Shown in pieces: positions 1 to 9,020 of a stretch of 64,000 bases of DNA (position 1 is the stretch's first letter; each line of letters opens with the position of its first letter). The notes under the pieces are model-generated. The model worked only from the letters and a program-made list of their open reading frames with translations. It ran no database searches and was not told the DNA's origin. Both the position numbers and the translations under genes were made by a program. This stretch comes from Hypericibacter adhaerens. Its GTDB lineage: Bacteria > Pseudomonadota > Alphaproteobacteria > Dongiales > Dongiaceae. The stretch is from NCBI RefSeq assembly GCF_008728835.1, contig NZ_CP042582.1:1178001-1242000 (forward strand). The letters run 5' to 3'.

Positions 1-586
1 CGATCAGCAGGATGCCGTCGGGTCCGAGCCCCTGCCGCGCGGCCTCGACCTGGGCGATGTCGCCTTCGAGGCTGTCGCCGTAGGGGGCCCAGCCGAATTT
101 CGCGGCCCTGAATCCCTTGGCGCGAATCTCCTTCGCGCGGGCGAGCGTCTGATCGGGCGTGGTGCCGAACAGCACGGAGGCGTAGGGCGTCTTGGGATAG
201 GCCTTCTTGTAGCCGAGGAGCTTCCAGGCCGGTTCGCCCCGCACATGGCCGAGCAGGTCCCACAGCGCCATCTCGATGCCGGACCAGGTGTGCGCAGCCT
301 GCAGCAGATCCATGCTGTTGAAGGCGAGCACCGCCGCGATCCGCTGGATGTCCTCGGGCCCGTCGAGCGTCTCGCCCAGCACCGAGGCCGAGACCGGCCG
401 GCAGGCGCCGTGCGACATCGGGCAGACGAAGGCCGCGATCGAGGGCAGGGGCGCCGCCTCGCACTCGCCCCAGCCGACATGGCCGCCGGCCTGGACGCGC
501 ACGACGAGCGCATCCTGGCTGCCGTCGCCGGCCGTCGTCACGACGGGCATCGCGAGATAGAAGAAATCCACGCTGTCGATTTTCAT
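1..586 (-). CDS. Enolase-superfamily (mandelate racemase/muconate lactonizing type) protein, N-terminal part, truncated by the window edge
   Basis: The minus frame from an ATG at 586 stays open to base 1, so about 195 residues are seen and the C-terminal barrel half is missing. The start reads MKIDSVDFFYLAMPVV, typical of the superfamily's N-terminal capping domain. It is followed by DALVVRVQAGGHVGWGECEAAP (the usual 'G.GE' turn), WSGIEMALWDLLGH (the conserved 'ALWD' helix), and AKGFRAAKFGW, where the first catalytic Lys motif (KxK) is expected but reads AAKFGW. The family abstracts the proton alpha to a carboxylate, and most members act on sugar acids. The gene diverges from a sugar-transport operon, so a sugar-acid dehydratase is the likely role. 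The substrate cannot be told because the metal ligands lie outside the window. Confidence 0.85.
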   Translation of the reverse strand, partial: MKIDSVDFFYLAMPVVTTAGDGSQDALVVRVQAGGHVGWGECEAAPLPSIAAFVCPMSHGACRPVSASVLGETLDGPEDIQRIAAVLAFNSMDLLQAAHTWSGIEMALWDLLGHVRGEPAWKLLGYKKAYPKTPYASVLFGTTPDQTLARAKEIRAKGFRAAKFGWAPYGDSLEGDIAQVEAARQGLGPDGILLI

Positions 587-682
587 GGTCGCCCTGTCCG
601 GCTGGTGAAGCGATAAGCGGGATCGGTTCGGCATTTTATCCCCCGATCCCAATCCCTTGACCGCTATTCAATCTGACCGCAG

Positions 683-700
683 AGTATCTTCCAAGATACT
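683..700. promoter_or_regulatory. Palindromic operator candidate in the divergent promoter
   Basis: AGTATCTT-CC-AAGATACT is a perfect 8-bp inverted repeat with a 2-bp spacer. It lies about 100 bp upstream of the enolase gene and about 150 bp upstream of the dehydrogenase operon. The symmetry and size suit a dimeric GntR- or LacI-type repressor. No regulator gene is adjacent inside the window, so the partner is unknown. Confidence 0.5.
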
Positions 701-849
701 AGAGCAAAGTCCAGAATGCCGGAATTGAACCGGCGGGGAAAACGGGAGCCGGCCGGCGGATTCTCAGTTTTTCGGGCGGGCGCGCAGCGGTGGGAAACGG
801 CGCGCCCTCGAAAGCCCGGGCGAGGATGGCCGGTCCATCGGGTGACGGA

Positions 850-1626
850 ATGCCTCTGCTGAGCGATCGGGTCTGCATGATCACCGGCGCGGGCCAGGGC
901 CTCGGGCGCGCCGTGGCGCTCGAGATGGCCCGGGAGGGCGCGCGTGTCGTGCTGCTCGAGCGCAACCCCGACACGCTCCAGGCCGTCGCCGCCGAGATCG
1001 CTGCCGCCGGCGGCAGCGCTGCTCCCTACACGCTCGACGTCACCGACTACGAGACCTATGGCCGCATCGCCGCCGACGTGATCGCCAAGCAGGGGCGTAT
1101 CGACGTGCTGGTGAACAACGCGGCTATCAATCCCGACGCCAAGACGATCCTGGAGGACCGGCTCGAGGATTGGCGCCGCACCCTCGCGATCAATCTCGAG
1201 GCCGTCTATATGGGCTCGAAGCTGGTGGCGCCGCAGATGGTGAAGCAGAAGGACGGGCGCATCATCTCCATCGCCTCGATCCAGGGCTTCGCCTCGAGCG
1301 GCACGGTCGGCGCCTACAACGCCGCCAAGGGCGGCATCATCGCCTTCACCAAATCGATGGCGGTCGAGCTTGGCGCCTACAACATCCTGGTCAATGCCGT
1401 GGCGCCGGGCTTCATGTCCACGCCGATGTCGGTCATCAACGGCGTCAACGAGACCGAGACGCCGGAATTCATCGAATGGTACGTCGACAAGGCGAAGATC
1501 CCGCTGCGCCGCACCGGCTATCCGGAGGATGTATCCGGCACGGTGATCTTCCTGGCCTCGCCCTATTGCCGCTACATGACCGGCCAGCTGCTGGTCGTCG
1601 ATGGCGGCCTCATGAGCACATTCTGA
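850..1626 (+). CDS. SDR-family NAD(P)-dependent dehydrogenase
   Basis: A 258-residue classical short-chain dehydrogenase. It has TGAGQGLG for the dinucleotide-binding turn, NNAA near residue 90, the catalytic Ser in SIASIQGF, YNAAK for the Tyr-Lys pair, and the common C-terminus ending in VDGG. The start at 850 (MPLLSDRV) puts the first strand at the usual distance. The longer in-frame start at 790 adds 20 atypical residues. It is the first gene of a sugar-uptake operon, and the solute-binding protein follows after about 50 bases. A role in oxidising the imported sugar or polyol is likely; the substrate is unknown. Confidence 0.88.
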   Translation: MPLLSDRVCMITGAGQGLGRAVALEMAREGARVVLLERNPDTLQAVAAEIAAAGGSAAPYTLDVTDYETYGRIAADVIAKQGRIDVLVNNAAINPDAKTILEDRLEDWRRTLAINLEAVYMGSKLVAPQMVKQKDGRIISIASIQGFASSGTVGAYNAAKGGIIAFTKSMAVELGAYNILVNAVAPGFMSTPMSVINGVNETETPEFIEWYVDKAKIPLRRTGYPEDVSGTVIFLASPYCRYMTGQLLVVDGGLMSTF

Positions 1627-1678
1627 TCCGATCGAGATTCCTTATCCGGACAACCGCAGCCAACAGGAAGGCATGTCC

Positions 1679-3028
1679 ATGACAACAAAACAAAACGGCT
1701 CTGCTGGTTTCTCTCGCCGCAAGCTTCTCCAGGCGTCCGCCGGTCTCGGGGCCGGCGCTGCGCTTGGCGGCCTGCTGCCCTCGCTCTCCGCGCGCGCCGA
1801 CGCACCGACCCTGAACATGTGGTGGTGGGGCGAGCAGGAACTGCCCGGTCTGCAGGCCTTCCTCGACGATTCGGTCAAGGCCTACAGCGCGGCGAGTGTG
1901 AAGACGATGCTGCAGGACACGGCGGTCGTGATCTCGCAGTTCCAGACCGCCGCGGCCGCGGGCAACGCGCCGGACATCCAGTATCTCTGGAACGGCATCT
2001 ACCACATGGAAAGCGTGTGGCTGGGCTATCTCAAGCCGCTGAACGGCCTGCTCAAGGACGACGTGCTCAAGGCCTCGCAGCCGACGCTGCTCAGCCATTT
2101 CGGCAACAACATTTACCGCATGGGCTGGTATCCCCAGCCGATGATCTGGATCTATAACAAGGACCTGTTCGACAAGGCCGGCCTCGATGCCGACAGCCCG
2201 CCCAAGACCTGGGACGAGATGCTCGCGGCCTGCGACAAGCTCAAGGCCAAGGGCATCGAACCCTGCGGCGGCGGCATCCAGGACGGCTATTGGGGCGAAT
2301 GGTTCTTCGGCCATGCACTGGCGCAGCAGATCGACAGCACCGGCGAGGCGATCGATCTCTTTACCGGCGCCCGCGATTTCCGCGACCCGAAATATTACGA
2401 TCCCTGGACACGCATCGAGGAGCTGAGGAAGCACGATTTCCTCAATCCCGACATGTCCTCGCTCGGGCTCTATCCCGGCATCGACCTGATCGTGACCGGC
2501 AAGCTCGGCATGGGTGTCTCGGTCGGCGCGCGGGTGCCGGCCGACAGCAAGACCAGCAAGGGCCGGATCGGCTGCATGGTCATGCCGGTCTATGGCAAGG
2601 GCAAGATGGCGGGCAAGCCGATCCTCGATTCGCAAGGCCTCGGCATCTCCACCAACAGCAAGAATCCCGAGGCGGCCGCCGCCTTCCTCGAATATCTGCA
2701 GTCGCCCGAGCGGCTGAAGGTGTTCTGGGACAAGACCGGCTGGATCCCGGCCAACAGCAATTTCGACACCTCGGTCATCGAGGACGAGGTGGTGAAGTCG
2801 ATGTGGAAGAGCTGGGGGCAGTCCGAGAACATCCCCTATGTCTCCAACGTCGTGCCGGGCCAGTTCTACGAGCAGGCGCTGCTGCCGGCCGCCCAGCAGG
2901 TGGTGCAGGGCCAGATCACGGGCGAGCAGGCGGGCGAGCTCGCCGCCAAGATCGCCGGCGAATGGCGCGACTTCAATCCGGACATGGTGGAGAATTACAA
3001 GAAGTGGGCGAAGGACCTCTCCGCCTGA
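1679..3028 (+). CDS. ABC transporter sugar-binding protein (family 1), Tat-exported
   Basis: About 449 residues. The N-terminus carries a twin-arginine motif (SRRKLLQ) followed by an Ala/Gly/Leu-rich stretch ending in SARADA, so Tat export to the periplasm is expected. The mature part has the layout of UgpB/MalE-type proteins: LNMWWWGEQE near the start, FQTAAAAGNAPDIQYLWNG, and SKNPEAAAAFLEYLQSPE late. An ATG at 1673 is possible, but the one at 1679 sits 7 bases after AGGAAGG and is preferred. Two permease genes follow after a strong stem-loop. The protein would deliver a mono- or oligosaccharide to them. The Tat signal suggests folding before export. Confidence 0.9.
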   Translation: MTTKQNGSAGFSRRKLLQASAGLGAGAALGGLLPSLSARADAPTLNMWWWGEQELPGLQAFLDDSVKAYSAASVKTMLQDTAVVISQFQTAAAAGNAPDIQYLWNGIYHMESVWLGYLKPLNGLLKDDVLKASQPTLLSHFGNNIYRMGWYPQPMIWIYNKDLFDKAGLDADSPPKTWDEMLAACDKLKAKGIEPCGGGIQDGYWGEWFFGHALAQQIDSTGEAIDLFTGARDFRDPKYYDPWTRIEELRKHDFLNPDMSSLGLYPGIDLIVTGKLGMGVSVGARVPADSKTSKGRIGCMVMPVYGKGKMAGKPILDSQGLGISTNSKNPEAAAAFLEYLQSPERLKVFWDKTGWIPANSNFDTSVIEDEVVKSMWKSWGQSENIPYVSNVVPGQFYEQALLPAAQQVVQGQITGEQAGELAAKIAGEWRDFNPDMVENYKKWAKDLSA

Positions 3029-3036
3029 TCGGTGAT

Positions 3037-3070
3037 CGAGGCCCGGGCGTGGCAACGCGCCCGGGCCTCG
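3037..3070 (+). terminator. Stem-loop after the binding-protein gene (attenuator or mRNA-stabilising hairpin)
   Basis: CGAGGCCCGGGCG and CGCCCGGGCCTCG form a perfect 13-bp stem around an 8-base loop, starting 8 bases after the stop codon. No T-run follows, so complete termination is unlikely. In transport operons such a hairpin commonly protects the upstream binding-protein message and lowers expression of the permeases. Confidence 0.65.
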
Positions 3071-3131
3071 CCCGGCCCCTGCCGATGCCCCTCGTCGATG
3101 AAACCGCCGGCAGCCGGAAGGCGGCCGGGCC

Positions 3132-4010
3132 ATGAACCGTTCCCGGATCGCGCCCTATCTCTATATCCTGCCGCTGCTCCTGCTGCTCGCCTTCGTCTTC
3201 GGCTATCCGCTGGTCCGCATCTTCGAGTTCAGCTTCAAGCAGGTGCGCGGCATCAACGGCCCCTGGGTCGGCTGGGCCAACTACAAGCTGGTCCTGGGGC
3301 AGGACCTGTTCTGGGATTCCGCGCTCCACAACCTGTTCCTGCTGATCGCGGTGCCGGTCATGGTCGGCTGGTCGCTGCTGATCTCGATCCTGCTCTATGA
3401 GCGCATCCGGGGCTGGAAGCTCTATCGCGTCATCCTGTTCGTGCCCTACATCCTGGCGATCCCGATCATCGCCGCGGTGATGAAGAAGGTGTTCCAGTTC
3501 AGCGGCCCGGTGAACGAGGTGCTGCGCTGGATCGGGCTCGATTTTCTGGCGCTCGATTGGATCGGCTCCTCGGACGTGGCGCTCTGGACGGTGATGCTGC
3601 TGATCATCTGGCGGGAATCCGCGCTCGGCATCATCCTGTTCCTGGCGCGCCTGCTCAGCCTCGACGAATCGCTGATCGAGGCGGCGCGGCTCGAAGGCGC
3701 CAACTGGTGGCAGCGCGCCCGCTATGTGCTGATCCCGCAGATGAAGACGGTGATCGAGTTCTATGTGGTGATCAGCGTGATCACCATGCTCTCCTCGGTC
3801 TTCTCCTATGTCTACATCATGGGCGGCGGGCGCGGCGGCCCCGGCACCTCGACCATGGTGATCGAGCTCTACATCTTCAGCGCGCTCGTCAAGATCAGCC
3901 TGCCCGGCATCGCCTCGGCGGTCTCGGTCCTGCTGTTCCTGATCTCCCTGCTGCTGATCGTGCCGCTCTTCGCGGTGCGGCGGCAGGCCTACCGGGAGGA
4001 AGTGGAATAG
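3132..4010 (+). CDS. Sugar ABC transporter permease, MalF/UgpA type
   Basis: A 292-residue inner-membrane protein with about six hydrophobic segments, beginning YLYILPLLLLLAFVFGYPLVRIFEFSF. The cytoplasmic EAA loop reads EAARLEGANWWQRARYVLIP, which is the family motif that docks onto the ATPase. It follows the binding-protein gene and precedes the second permease, so it should form half of the membrane channel. The start ATG lies directly after GGCCGGGCC with a weak Shine-Dalgarno sequence. Confidence 0.92.
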   Translation: MNRSRIAPYLYILPLLLLLAFVFGYPLVRIFEFSFKQVRGINGPWVGWANYKLVLGQDLFWDSALHNLFLLIAVPVMVGWSLLISILLYERIRGWKLYRVILFVPYILAIPIIAAVMKKVFQFSGPVNEVLRWIGLDFLALDWIGSSDVALWTVMLLIIWRESALGIILFLARLLSLDESLIEAARLEGANWWQRARYVLIPQMKTVIEFYVVISVITMLSSVFSYVYIMGGGRGGPGTSTMVIELYIFSALVKISLPGIASAVSVLLFLISLLLIVPLFAVRRQAYREEVE

Positions 4011-4047
4011 GCATGCGTGAGCCTGTGGCGATGACCGAGCGGCTTGC

Positions 4048-4138
4048 CCCTCCCCCTACCCCCTCCCGCAAGGGGAGGGGGCTGGAAATTGGAAACATCT
4101 CGCTCCCTCCCCTTGCGGGAGGGGGTAGGGGGAGGGAG
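4048..4138. repeat. Long inverted repeat between the permease genes, of the CCCTCCCC/GGGAGGG intergenic family
   Basis: The left arm (4048-4082) and right arm (about 4104-4138) are near-perfect reverse complements over about 34 bases, apart from one or two innermost bases, and are separated by about 21 bases. Each arm also contains a shorter internal pairing (CTCCC...GGGAG around a GCAAG or TTGCG turn). The end of the right arm, GGAGGGAG, lies 5 bases before the GTG start of the next gene and is its only good ribosome-binding site, so pairing of the arms would hide it. A similar composition recurs at 54105-54317. Confidence 0.8.
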
Positions 4139-4143
4139 CTGCC

Positions 4144-5004
4144 GTGACCGTGCCTGCAAGCACCATCGCCCAGCGCCGCTGGCAGCCGGCGAGGGCGGAC
4201 CGGGCGCTCAAGCATGGCGTGCTGCTGCTCGCGACCTTCCTGGCGCTGGTGCCGACCTTGTTCATGATCCTGACCTCGTTCAAGAGCGACGAGGAATACA
4301 CCTATAACAAGGTGGGGCTCCCGCAGGCCTTCGTGCTCGACCATTACGACAATGTGCTGTTCCAGAGCCCCTTCTTCGCCTGGATGGGCAACAGCGTCAT
4401 CCTCGTGGCCGGTGCCGTCGCCCTCAGCACATTCGTCTCCTGCCTCGGCGCTTACGCCATCGCCCGCCTGCCCTTCAAAGGGAGCAACCTCCTGTTCTCG
4501 GTGAGCACCGCGCTGATGGCGGTGCCGCCGGTGGTGATGATCGTGCCGCTCTTCGTGCTCTATACGCAGCTCGGGCTCATCAGCACCTATCAGGGCACCA
4601 TCCTCATCTATGCCGGCCTGATCACGCCCTTCTCGGTCTATCTGCTGACCACCTTCTTCCGCACGATCCCGCGCGAGCTGTTCGAGGCGGCGCGCATGGA
4701 TGGCGCCGGCGACCTGCTCATCCTCTGGCGCGTCGTGCTGCCGCTCTCGCTGCCGGCGCTGCTGACGCTCGTGGTGGTGAACGCGCTCTATGTCTGGAAC
4801 GACCTGCTCATCGCCATCATCTTCCTGCAGGACGATGCCAAGCGGACCTTGATGGCGGGGATCAGCGTGTTCCAGGGCCGCTATGACAACCAGATCCCGC
4901 TGACGATGGCGGGCATGGTGATCGCCAGCGCCCCCATGATCATCCTCTATGTCGCCTTCCAGAAATACTTCATCCAGGGCCTGATGGCGGGCTCGGTGAA
5001 ATGA
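4144..5004 (+). CDS. Sugar ABC transporter permease, MalG/UgpE type
   Basis: 286 residues starting at GTG (MTVPASTIAQRRW). One N-terminal transmembrane helix is followed by the MalG-type periplasmic segment (MILTSFKSDEEYTYNKVGLPQAF). Five more helices follow, with the EAA loop EAARMDGAGDLLILWRVVLPLSLPAL. It pairs with the MalF-type permease upstream. Its Shine-Dalgarno sequence (GGAGGGAG) is part of an inverted-repeat arm, so translation may depend on RNA folding. The stop overlaps the next start (ATGA), implying coupled translation with the epimerase-like gene. Confidence 0.92.
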   Translation: MTVPASTIAQRRWQPARADRALKHGVLLLATFLALVPTLFMILTSFKSDEEYTYNKVGLPQAFVLDHYDNVLFQSPFFAWMGNSVILVAGAVALSTFVSCLGAYAIARLPFKGSNLLFSVSTALMAVPPVVMIVPLFVLYTQLGLISTYQGTILIYAGLITPFSVYLLTTFFRTIPRELFEAARMDGAGDLLILWRVVLPLSLPALLTLVVVNALYVWNDLLIAIIFLQDDAKRTLMAGISVFQGRYDNQIPLTMAGMVIASAPMIILYVAFQKYFIQGLMAGSVK

Positions 5005-6002
5005 CGGGCGCGCGCGGCCGCGTGGTGATCGAGAGCGGGGCGCTCAGCATCGCGATCGACACCGCCATCGGCGGCACGATTGCGACGATCGAGCATAAGG
5101 GCTGCGGCGCGTCGATCCTGGGCCGGGTGCCTTGGACGCCGGAGGCCCAGCCGCCGGCGAACGTCTCGGCGCCGGACGAATCTGCATGGCTCCGGCATTA
5201 CACGGGCGGCTGGCCGCTGCTCTTCCCGAACGCCGGCGATGCCTGCCGGATCGACGACGTCTTCCATGGCTTTCACGGCGAGGCCTCGCTGGCGCGCTGG
5301 CGGGCCGAGACACGTCCAACGGCGGTGCGGCTGACCCATCGCTTCGCCACCGTCCCGGTCGAGATGGAGCGCGAGATTGCGCTCGAGGGCGAAATGCTCA
5401 CGATCCGGGAACGGGTGCGGATGCTGAGGTCCGCACCGATCCGGGTCATGTGGGGCCATCACCCGAGCTTCGGCTCCGATCTGCTGGCCGGGCCTGTCGA
5501 GATCCGCTCAGGCGCACGCCATGTGCTGGTCGATGATCGATACGATCCGGCAAGCAATCCGCTGCGACCCGGCGCTTCGGGAGCTTGGCCGCGCGTCCCG
5601 GGCAAGACCGGCATTGTCGATCTGAGCCGGCCGGCAGGGCCGATGGCTTCGCTGGCCTATCTGCAGGATTTCGACAGTGCCTGGGTCTCGATCCAGCGCC
5701 GCGACGGCTTCGTCGGCGTCGCCTTGTCGTGGGACACCGCGGTCTTCCCTTGTGCGTGGCTCTGGTGCGAGCTCGAGGGCACGGCCGATCCGCCCTGGAA
5801 CGGGAAGACGCGTCTCATCGGGGTCGAGCCCAGCACCACCTGGCCCGGCAACGGTCTCGCCGAGGCCCTGCGCCGCCAGGCTCCGCTTTTGACTCTGCAG
5901 CCCGGCACTGAGGTCGAGACGACGGTCCGGCTGCATGTCTTCAAGCCGGGCGGCCCGGTCCGGGCTGTCGATGCGAAGGGCTGCGCGGTCTTCTCCGCTT
6001 GA
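5001..6002 (+). CDS. Aldose 1-epimerase-like (galactose mutarotase fold) protein
   Basis: A 333-residue soluble protein overlapping the permease by 4 bases. It has the mutarotase-like order: GGTIATIEHKG near the start, a WPLLFPNAGDACRID segment (compare 'G..pLlfPn.gr'), FHGFHGEA (the conserved HG of the active site), MWGHHPSFG (a second His pair), and WLWCELEGTADPPWNGKTRLIGVEPSTT near the end. The family interconverts sugar anomers or opens the DUF4432-type variant. As the last gene of the sugar-uptake operon it probably converts the imported sugar to the anomer needed for metabolism. Assignment to the superfamily is firm; the exact reaction is inferred. Confidence 0.8.
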   Translation: MTGARGRVVIESGALSIAIDTAIGGTIATIEHKGCGASILGRVPWTPEAQPPANVSAPDESAWLRHYTGGWPLLFPNAGDACRIDDVFHGFHGEASLARWRAETRPTAVRLTHRFATVPVEMEREIALEGEMLTIRERVRMLRSAPIRVMWGHHPSFGSDLLAGPVEIRSGARHVLVDDRYDPASNPLRPGASGAWPRVPGKTGIVDLSRPAGPMASLAYLQDFDSAWVSIQRRDGFVGVALSWDTAVFPCAWLWCELEGTADPPWNGKTRLIGVEPSTTWPGNGLAEALRRQAPLLTLQPGTEVETTVRLHVFKPGGPVRAVDAKGCAVFSA

Positions 6003-6070
6003 TAATATTCATGTTTTGTTCTAAACTCTGGTCGTCGTGGCGATCGTGCCGAGCCTGTCTCCGCTGCCTT

Positions 6071-6108
6071 CAGGTGCCTCAGGGGCACCTGTTCCAGGCC
6101 TGTTTTTT
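6071..6108 (+). terminator. Probable intrinsic terminator of the sugar operon
   Basis: CAGGTGCC-TCAGG-GGCACCTG is a perfect 8-bp stem. It is followed by the palindrome CAGGCCTG and then TTTTTT at 6103-6108, 69 to 106 bases after the epimerase-like stop codon. The converging ATPase gene ends at 6276. The 160 bases between the T-run and that gene show no coding signature. Confidence 0.55.
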
Positions 6109-6275
6109 CGCCGGCCCCTTGACCCGACCTTTTCTTGAAAAGGTCTTATTTTCAATATGTTGAACAATTCTGCGGCCGGCGCCCCCTGAATCGGCCCTGT
6201 TCTCAGGCGAATCCGTCAAAACCCTTGGCCGTCGGGGCGGGCGCAGAAAGGCGTGAGATCTCGATCGAAGAGCGA

Positions 6276-7364
<1,089 letters not shown>

Positions 7365-7492
7365 GGCCGGCGCGGGTATTCCGAAATGCTGGAGGAGAGT
7401 GCGGTATTCTGCATGGCAAAGCTAGAGAGCGAACCCGAGGCCGTCAACCGAGGGATGGGACCAGTACCCGCCGCCGGCCGGTCCGAAAAATA

Positions 7493-7523
7493 AGACGCCA
7501 TGCAAAACCAATAGACGCCCTGC
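7493..7523. promoter_or_regulatory. AraC-type direct-repeat operator candidate
   Basis: AGACGCCATGC (7493-7503) and AGACGCCCTGC (7513-7523) match at 10 of 11 positions and lie 20 bp apart in direct orientation. That is the arrangement bound by AraC-family dimers. They sit about 130-160 bp before the binding-protein start at 7656. The AraC regulator of the same cluster is encoded at 10384. Confidence 0.5.
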
Positions 7524-7596
7524 GCAGCCTGGGCTGCACCGGTCGCGCTTTGTTTGCTCCGGATTTCCAGCGGCCTCGGTGCGGGCCTCGGGTGAC

Positions 7597-7612
7597 GCCC
7601 CGCCGGCGGGGC
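7597..7612. repeat. 16-bp GC palindrome in the leader of the binding-protein gene
   Basis: GCCCCGCCGGCGGGGC is a perfect palindrome 44 bases before the ATG at 7656. It may be a second operator or a leader hairpin; nothing further supports either choice. Confidence 0.35.
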
Positions 7613-7655
7613 TGGTCCGTCGACGGGGCAGAAGAGCGAACAGGGAGGGACTCCT

Positions 7656-8924
7656 ATGAGAATTCGATCCAGATCGGTGATATCGGCGGCATTCGCCGCC
7701 GCCATGGCGGCGGCCTGCTACGCGCCGGCTCATGCGGCGGACACGCTCAAGATCGGTGTCGTCGCGACCCTCGAGGGGCCGCTGTCGACGCTGGGCGAGG
7801 ATGCGGTCCGCGGCGTCAAGACCGCGCTGAAGGCGGTCAACAACATGGCGGGCGGCCGCCAGATCGAGGTGATCTACGTTGCCTCCGACGCCACGCCGGA
7901 TTCGGCCGTGCGCGCCGTGCGCAAGCTGGTCGAAGAGGACAAGGTCGATCTCGTCATCGGGCCGGTCTCGGGCGACGAAGGCATTGCCATCAAGGACTAC
8001 GCGAAGACCCAGCCCAACATCACCTTCCTCAACGGCCAGTCGGGCGCCCAGGACACCACCTACCGGAATCCCGCGCCCAATTTCTTCCGCTTCACGGCCG
8101 ACGGCGCCCAGCAGATGGCGGGCCTCGGCAGCTACATCTATGACGTGAAGGGCTACAAGAAGATCGCCACGGTGGGCGACGACTACTCCTATCCCTACAC
8201 CCAGGAGTTCGGCCTGGTGGTCGAGTATTGCAGCGCCGGCGGCGAGGTGACCCAGCGCTTCTGGCCGCCGCTCGGCACCAAGGACTATTCCTCGATCATC
8301 ACGGCCCTGCCTGACGATGTGGACGCGATCTTCGTGGCGCTGGGCGGTGCCGATGCCGTGAACTTTGTCACGCAGTACGTGGAAGCAGGCGGCAAGGCCA
8401 AGATCGTCGGCGGCGCCATCATGGTCGACCAGACCGTGCTCTCGGCCAAGGGCGAGGCCAAGAATGCGCTGATCGGTACGGTCTCCGCGGGCGTCCAGGC
8501 CGACACCTGGGACGATCCGAAGTGGCAGGCCTATGTGAAGGCCTACCAGGACGCTTTCCCGCCGGACCAGCGCTTCCCGATCCCCTCGGCCAGCGCAACG
8601 ACTTACTATGACTCGATCATGGCCGCCTTCACCGTCCTGAACCAGATCAACGGCGATCTCTCCGACGGGCAGAAGAAGTTCCGCGATGGTCTCAAGGCAC
8701 TGACGCTGGACGCGCCCAACGGCAAGCTCCATCTCGACGACAACCGCCAGGGCATCGTCACCAACTTCGTCACCGAGGTGGTCGAAGGGCCAGACGGCAA
8801 CCTGGCCACCAAGGTCGTGAAGGTCGTCGAGAACGTGAACCAGCAACTCGGCATCGATCCGGCCGTGTTCGCCACCATCGGCGCGCCCTCGCGCGACGTA
8901 CCGGAGTGCAAGAAATACAAATGA
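7656..8924 (+). CDS. Liv-type ABC transporter substrate-binding protein
   Basis: 422 residues with a Sec signal peptide (MRIRSRSVISAAFAAAMAAACYAPAHA, cleaved before ADTLKIG). The mature part is a type I periplasmic-binding fold of the Leu/Ile/Val class: IGVVATLEGPLSTLGEDAVRGV, a conserved SDATPDSAVRAVRKLV segment, VIGPVSGDEGIAIKDYAKT, and FFRFTADGAQQMAGLG. It is close in layout to the second binding protein at 24519-25772, which shares GDEGIAxKDYAK, QDTT.R.PAPNFFRFT.DGAQ.MAGLG and the DLSDG...L..DNRQ.IV/VIDNFVTE ending. It is the first gene of the unusual operon reaching to 19935. The ligand is not predictable from sequence. Confidence 0.92.
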   Translation: MRIRSRSVISAAFAAAMAAACYAPAHAADTLKIGVVATLEGPLSTLGEDAVRGVKTALKAVNNMAGGRQIEVIYVASDATPDSAVRAVRKLVEEDKVDLVIGPVSGDEGIAIKDYAKTQPNITFLNGQSGAQDTTYRNPAPNFFRFTADGAQQMAGLGSYIYDVKGYKKIATVGDDYSYPYTQEFGLVVEYCSAGGEVTQRFWPPLGTKDYSSIITALPDDVDAIFVALGGADAVNFVTQYVEAGGKAKIVGGAIMVDQTVLSAKGEAKNALIGTVSAGVQADTWDDPKWQAYVKAYQDAFPPDQRFPIPSASATTYYDSIMAAFTVLNQINGDLSDGQKKFRDGLKALTLDAPNGKLHLDDNRQGIVTNFVTEVVEGPDGNLATKVVKVVENVNQQLGIDPAVFATIGAPSRDVPECKKYK

Positions 8925-8933
8925 CGATCGAGG

Positions 8934-8972
8934 CCGGTGCTCCGTGGGGACCCGCTCCCCGCGGAGCGCCGG
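8934..8972 (+). terminator. 17-bp stem-loop after the binding-protein gene
   Basis: Positions 8934-8950 and 8956-8972 pair over 17 bp with two G-U wobbles around a CCCGC loop, 10 bases after the stop codon. There is no T-run. As at 3037-3070, the position between a binding-protein gene and the rest of the operon suggests mRNA protection or partial termination. Confidence 0.65.
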
Positions 8973-9020
8973 CGCCTTCCTGATGGGTTCTCGCGCGGCG
9001 CCGGCCGTCGGGGTCACCGA

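Noticed and set aside
1610-3133. 507-codon minus-strand open frame
   Set aside because: It lies opposite a well-defined sugar-binding protein. Its His/Arg/Gly/Asp-rich content is typical of antisense frames in GC-rich genes.
6000-6180. AT-rich patches near 6003 and 6130 as a promoter for a small gene
   Set aside because: They lie between converging genes, and no open frame or ribosome site follows.
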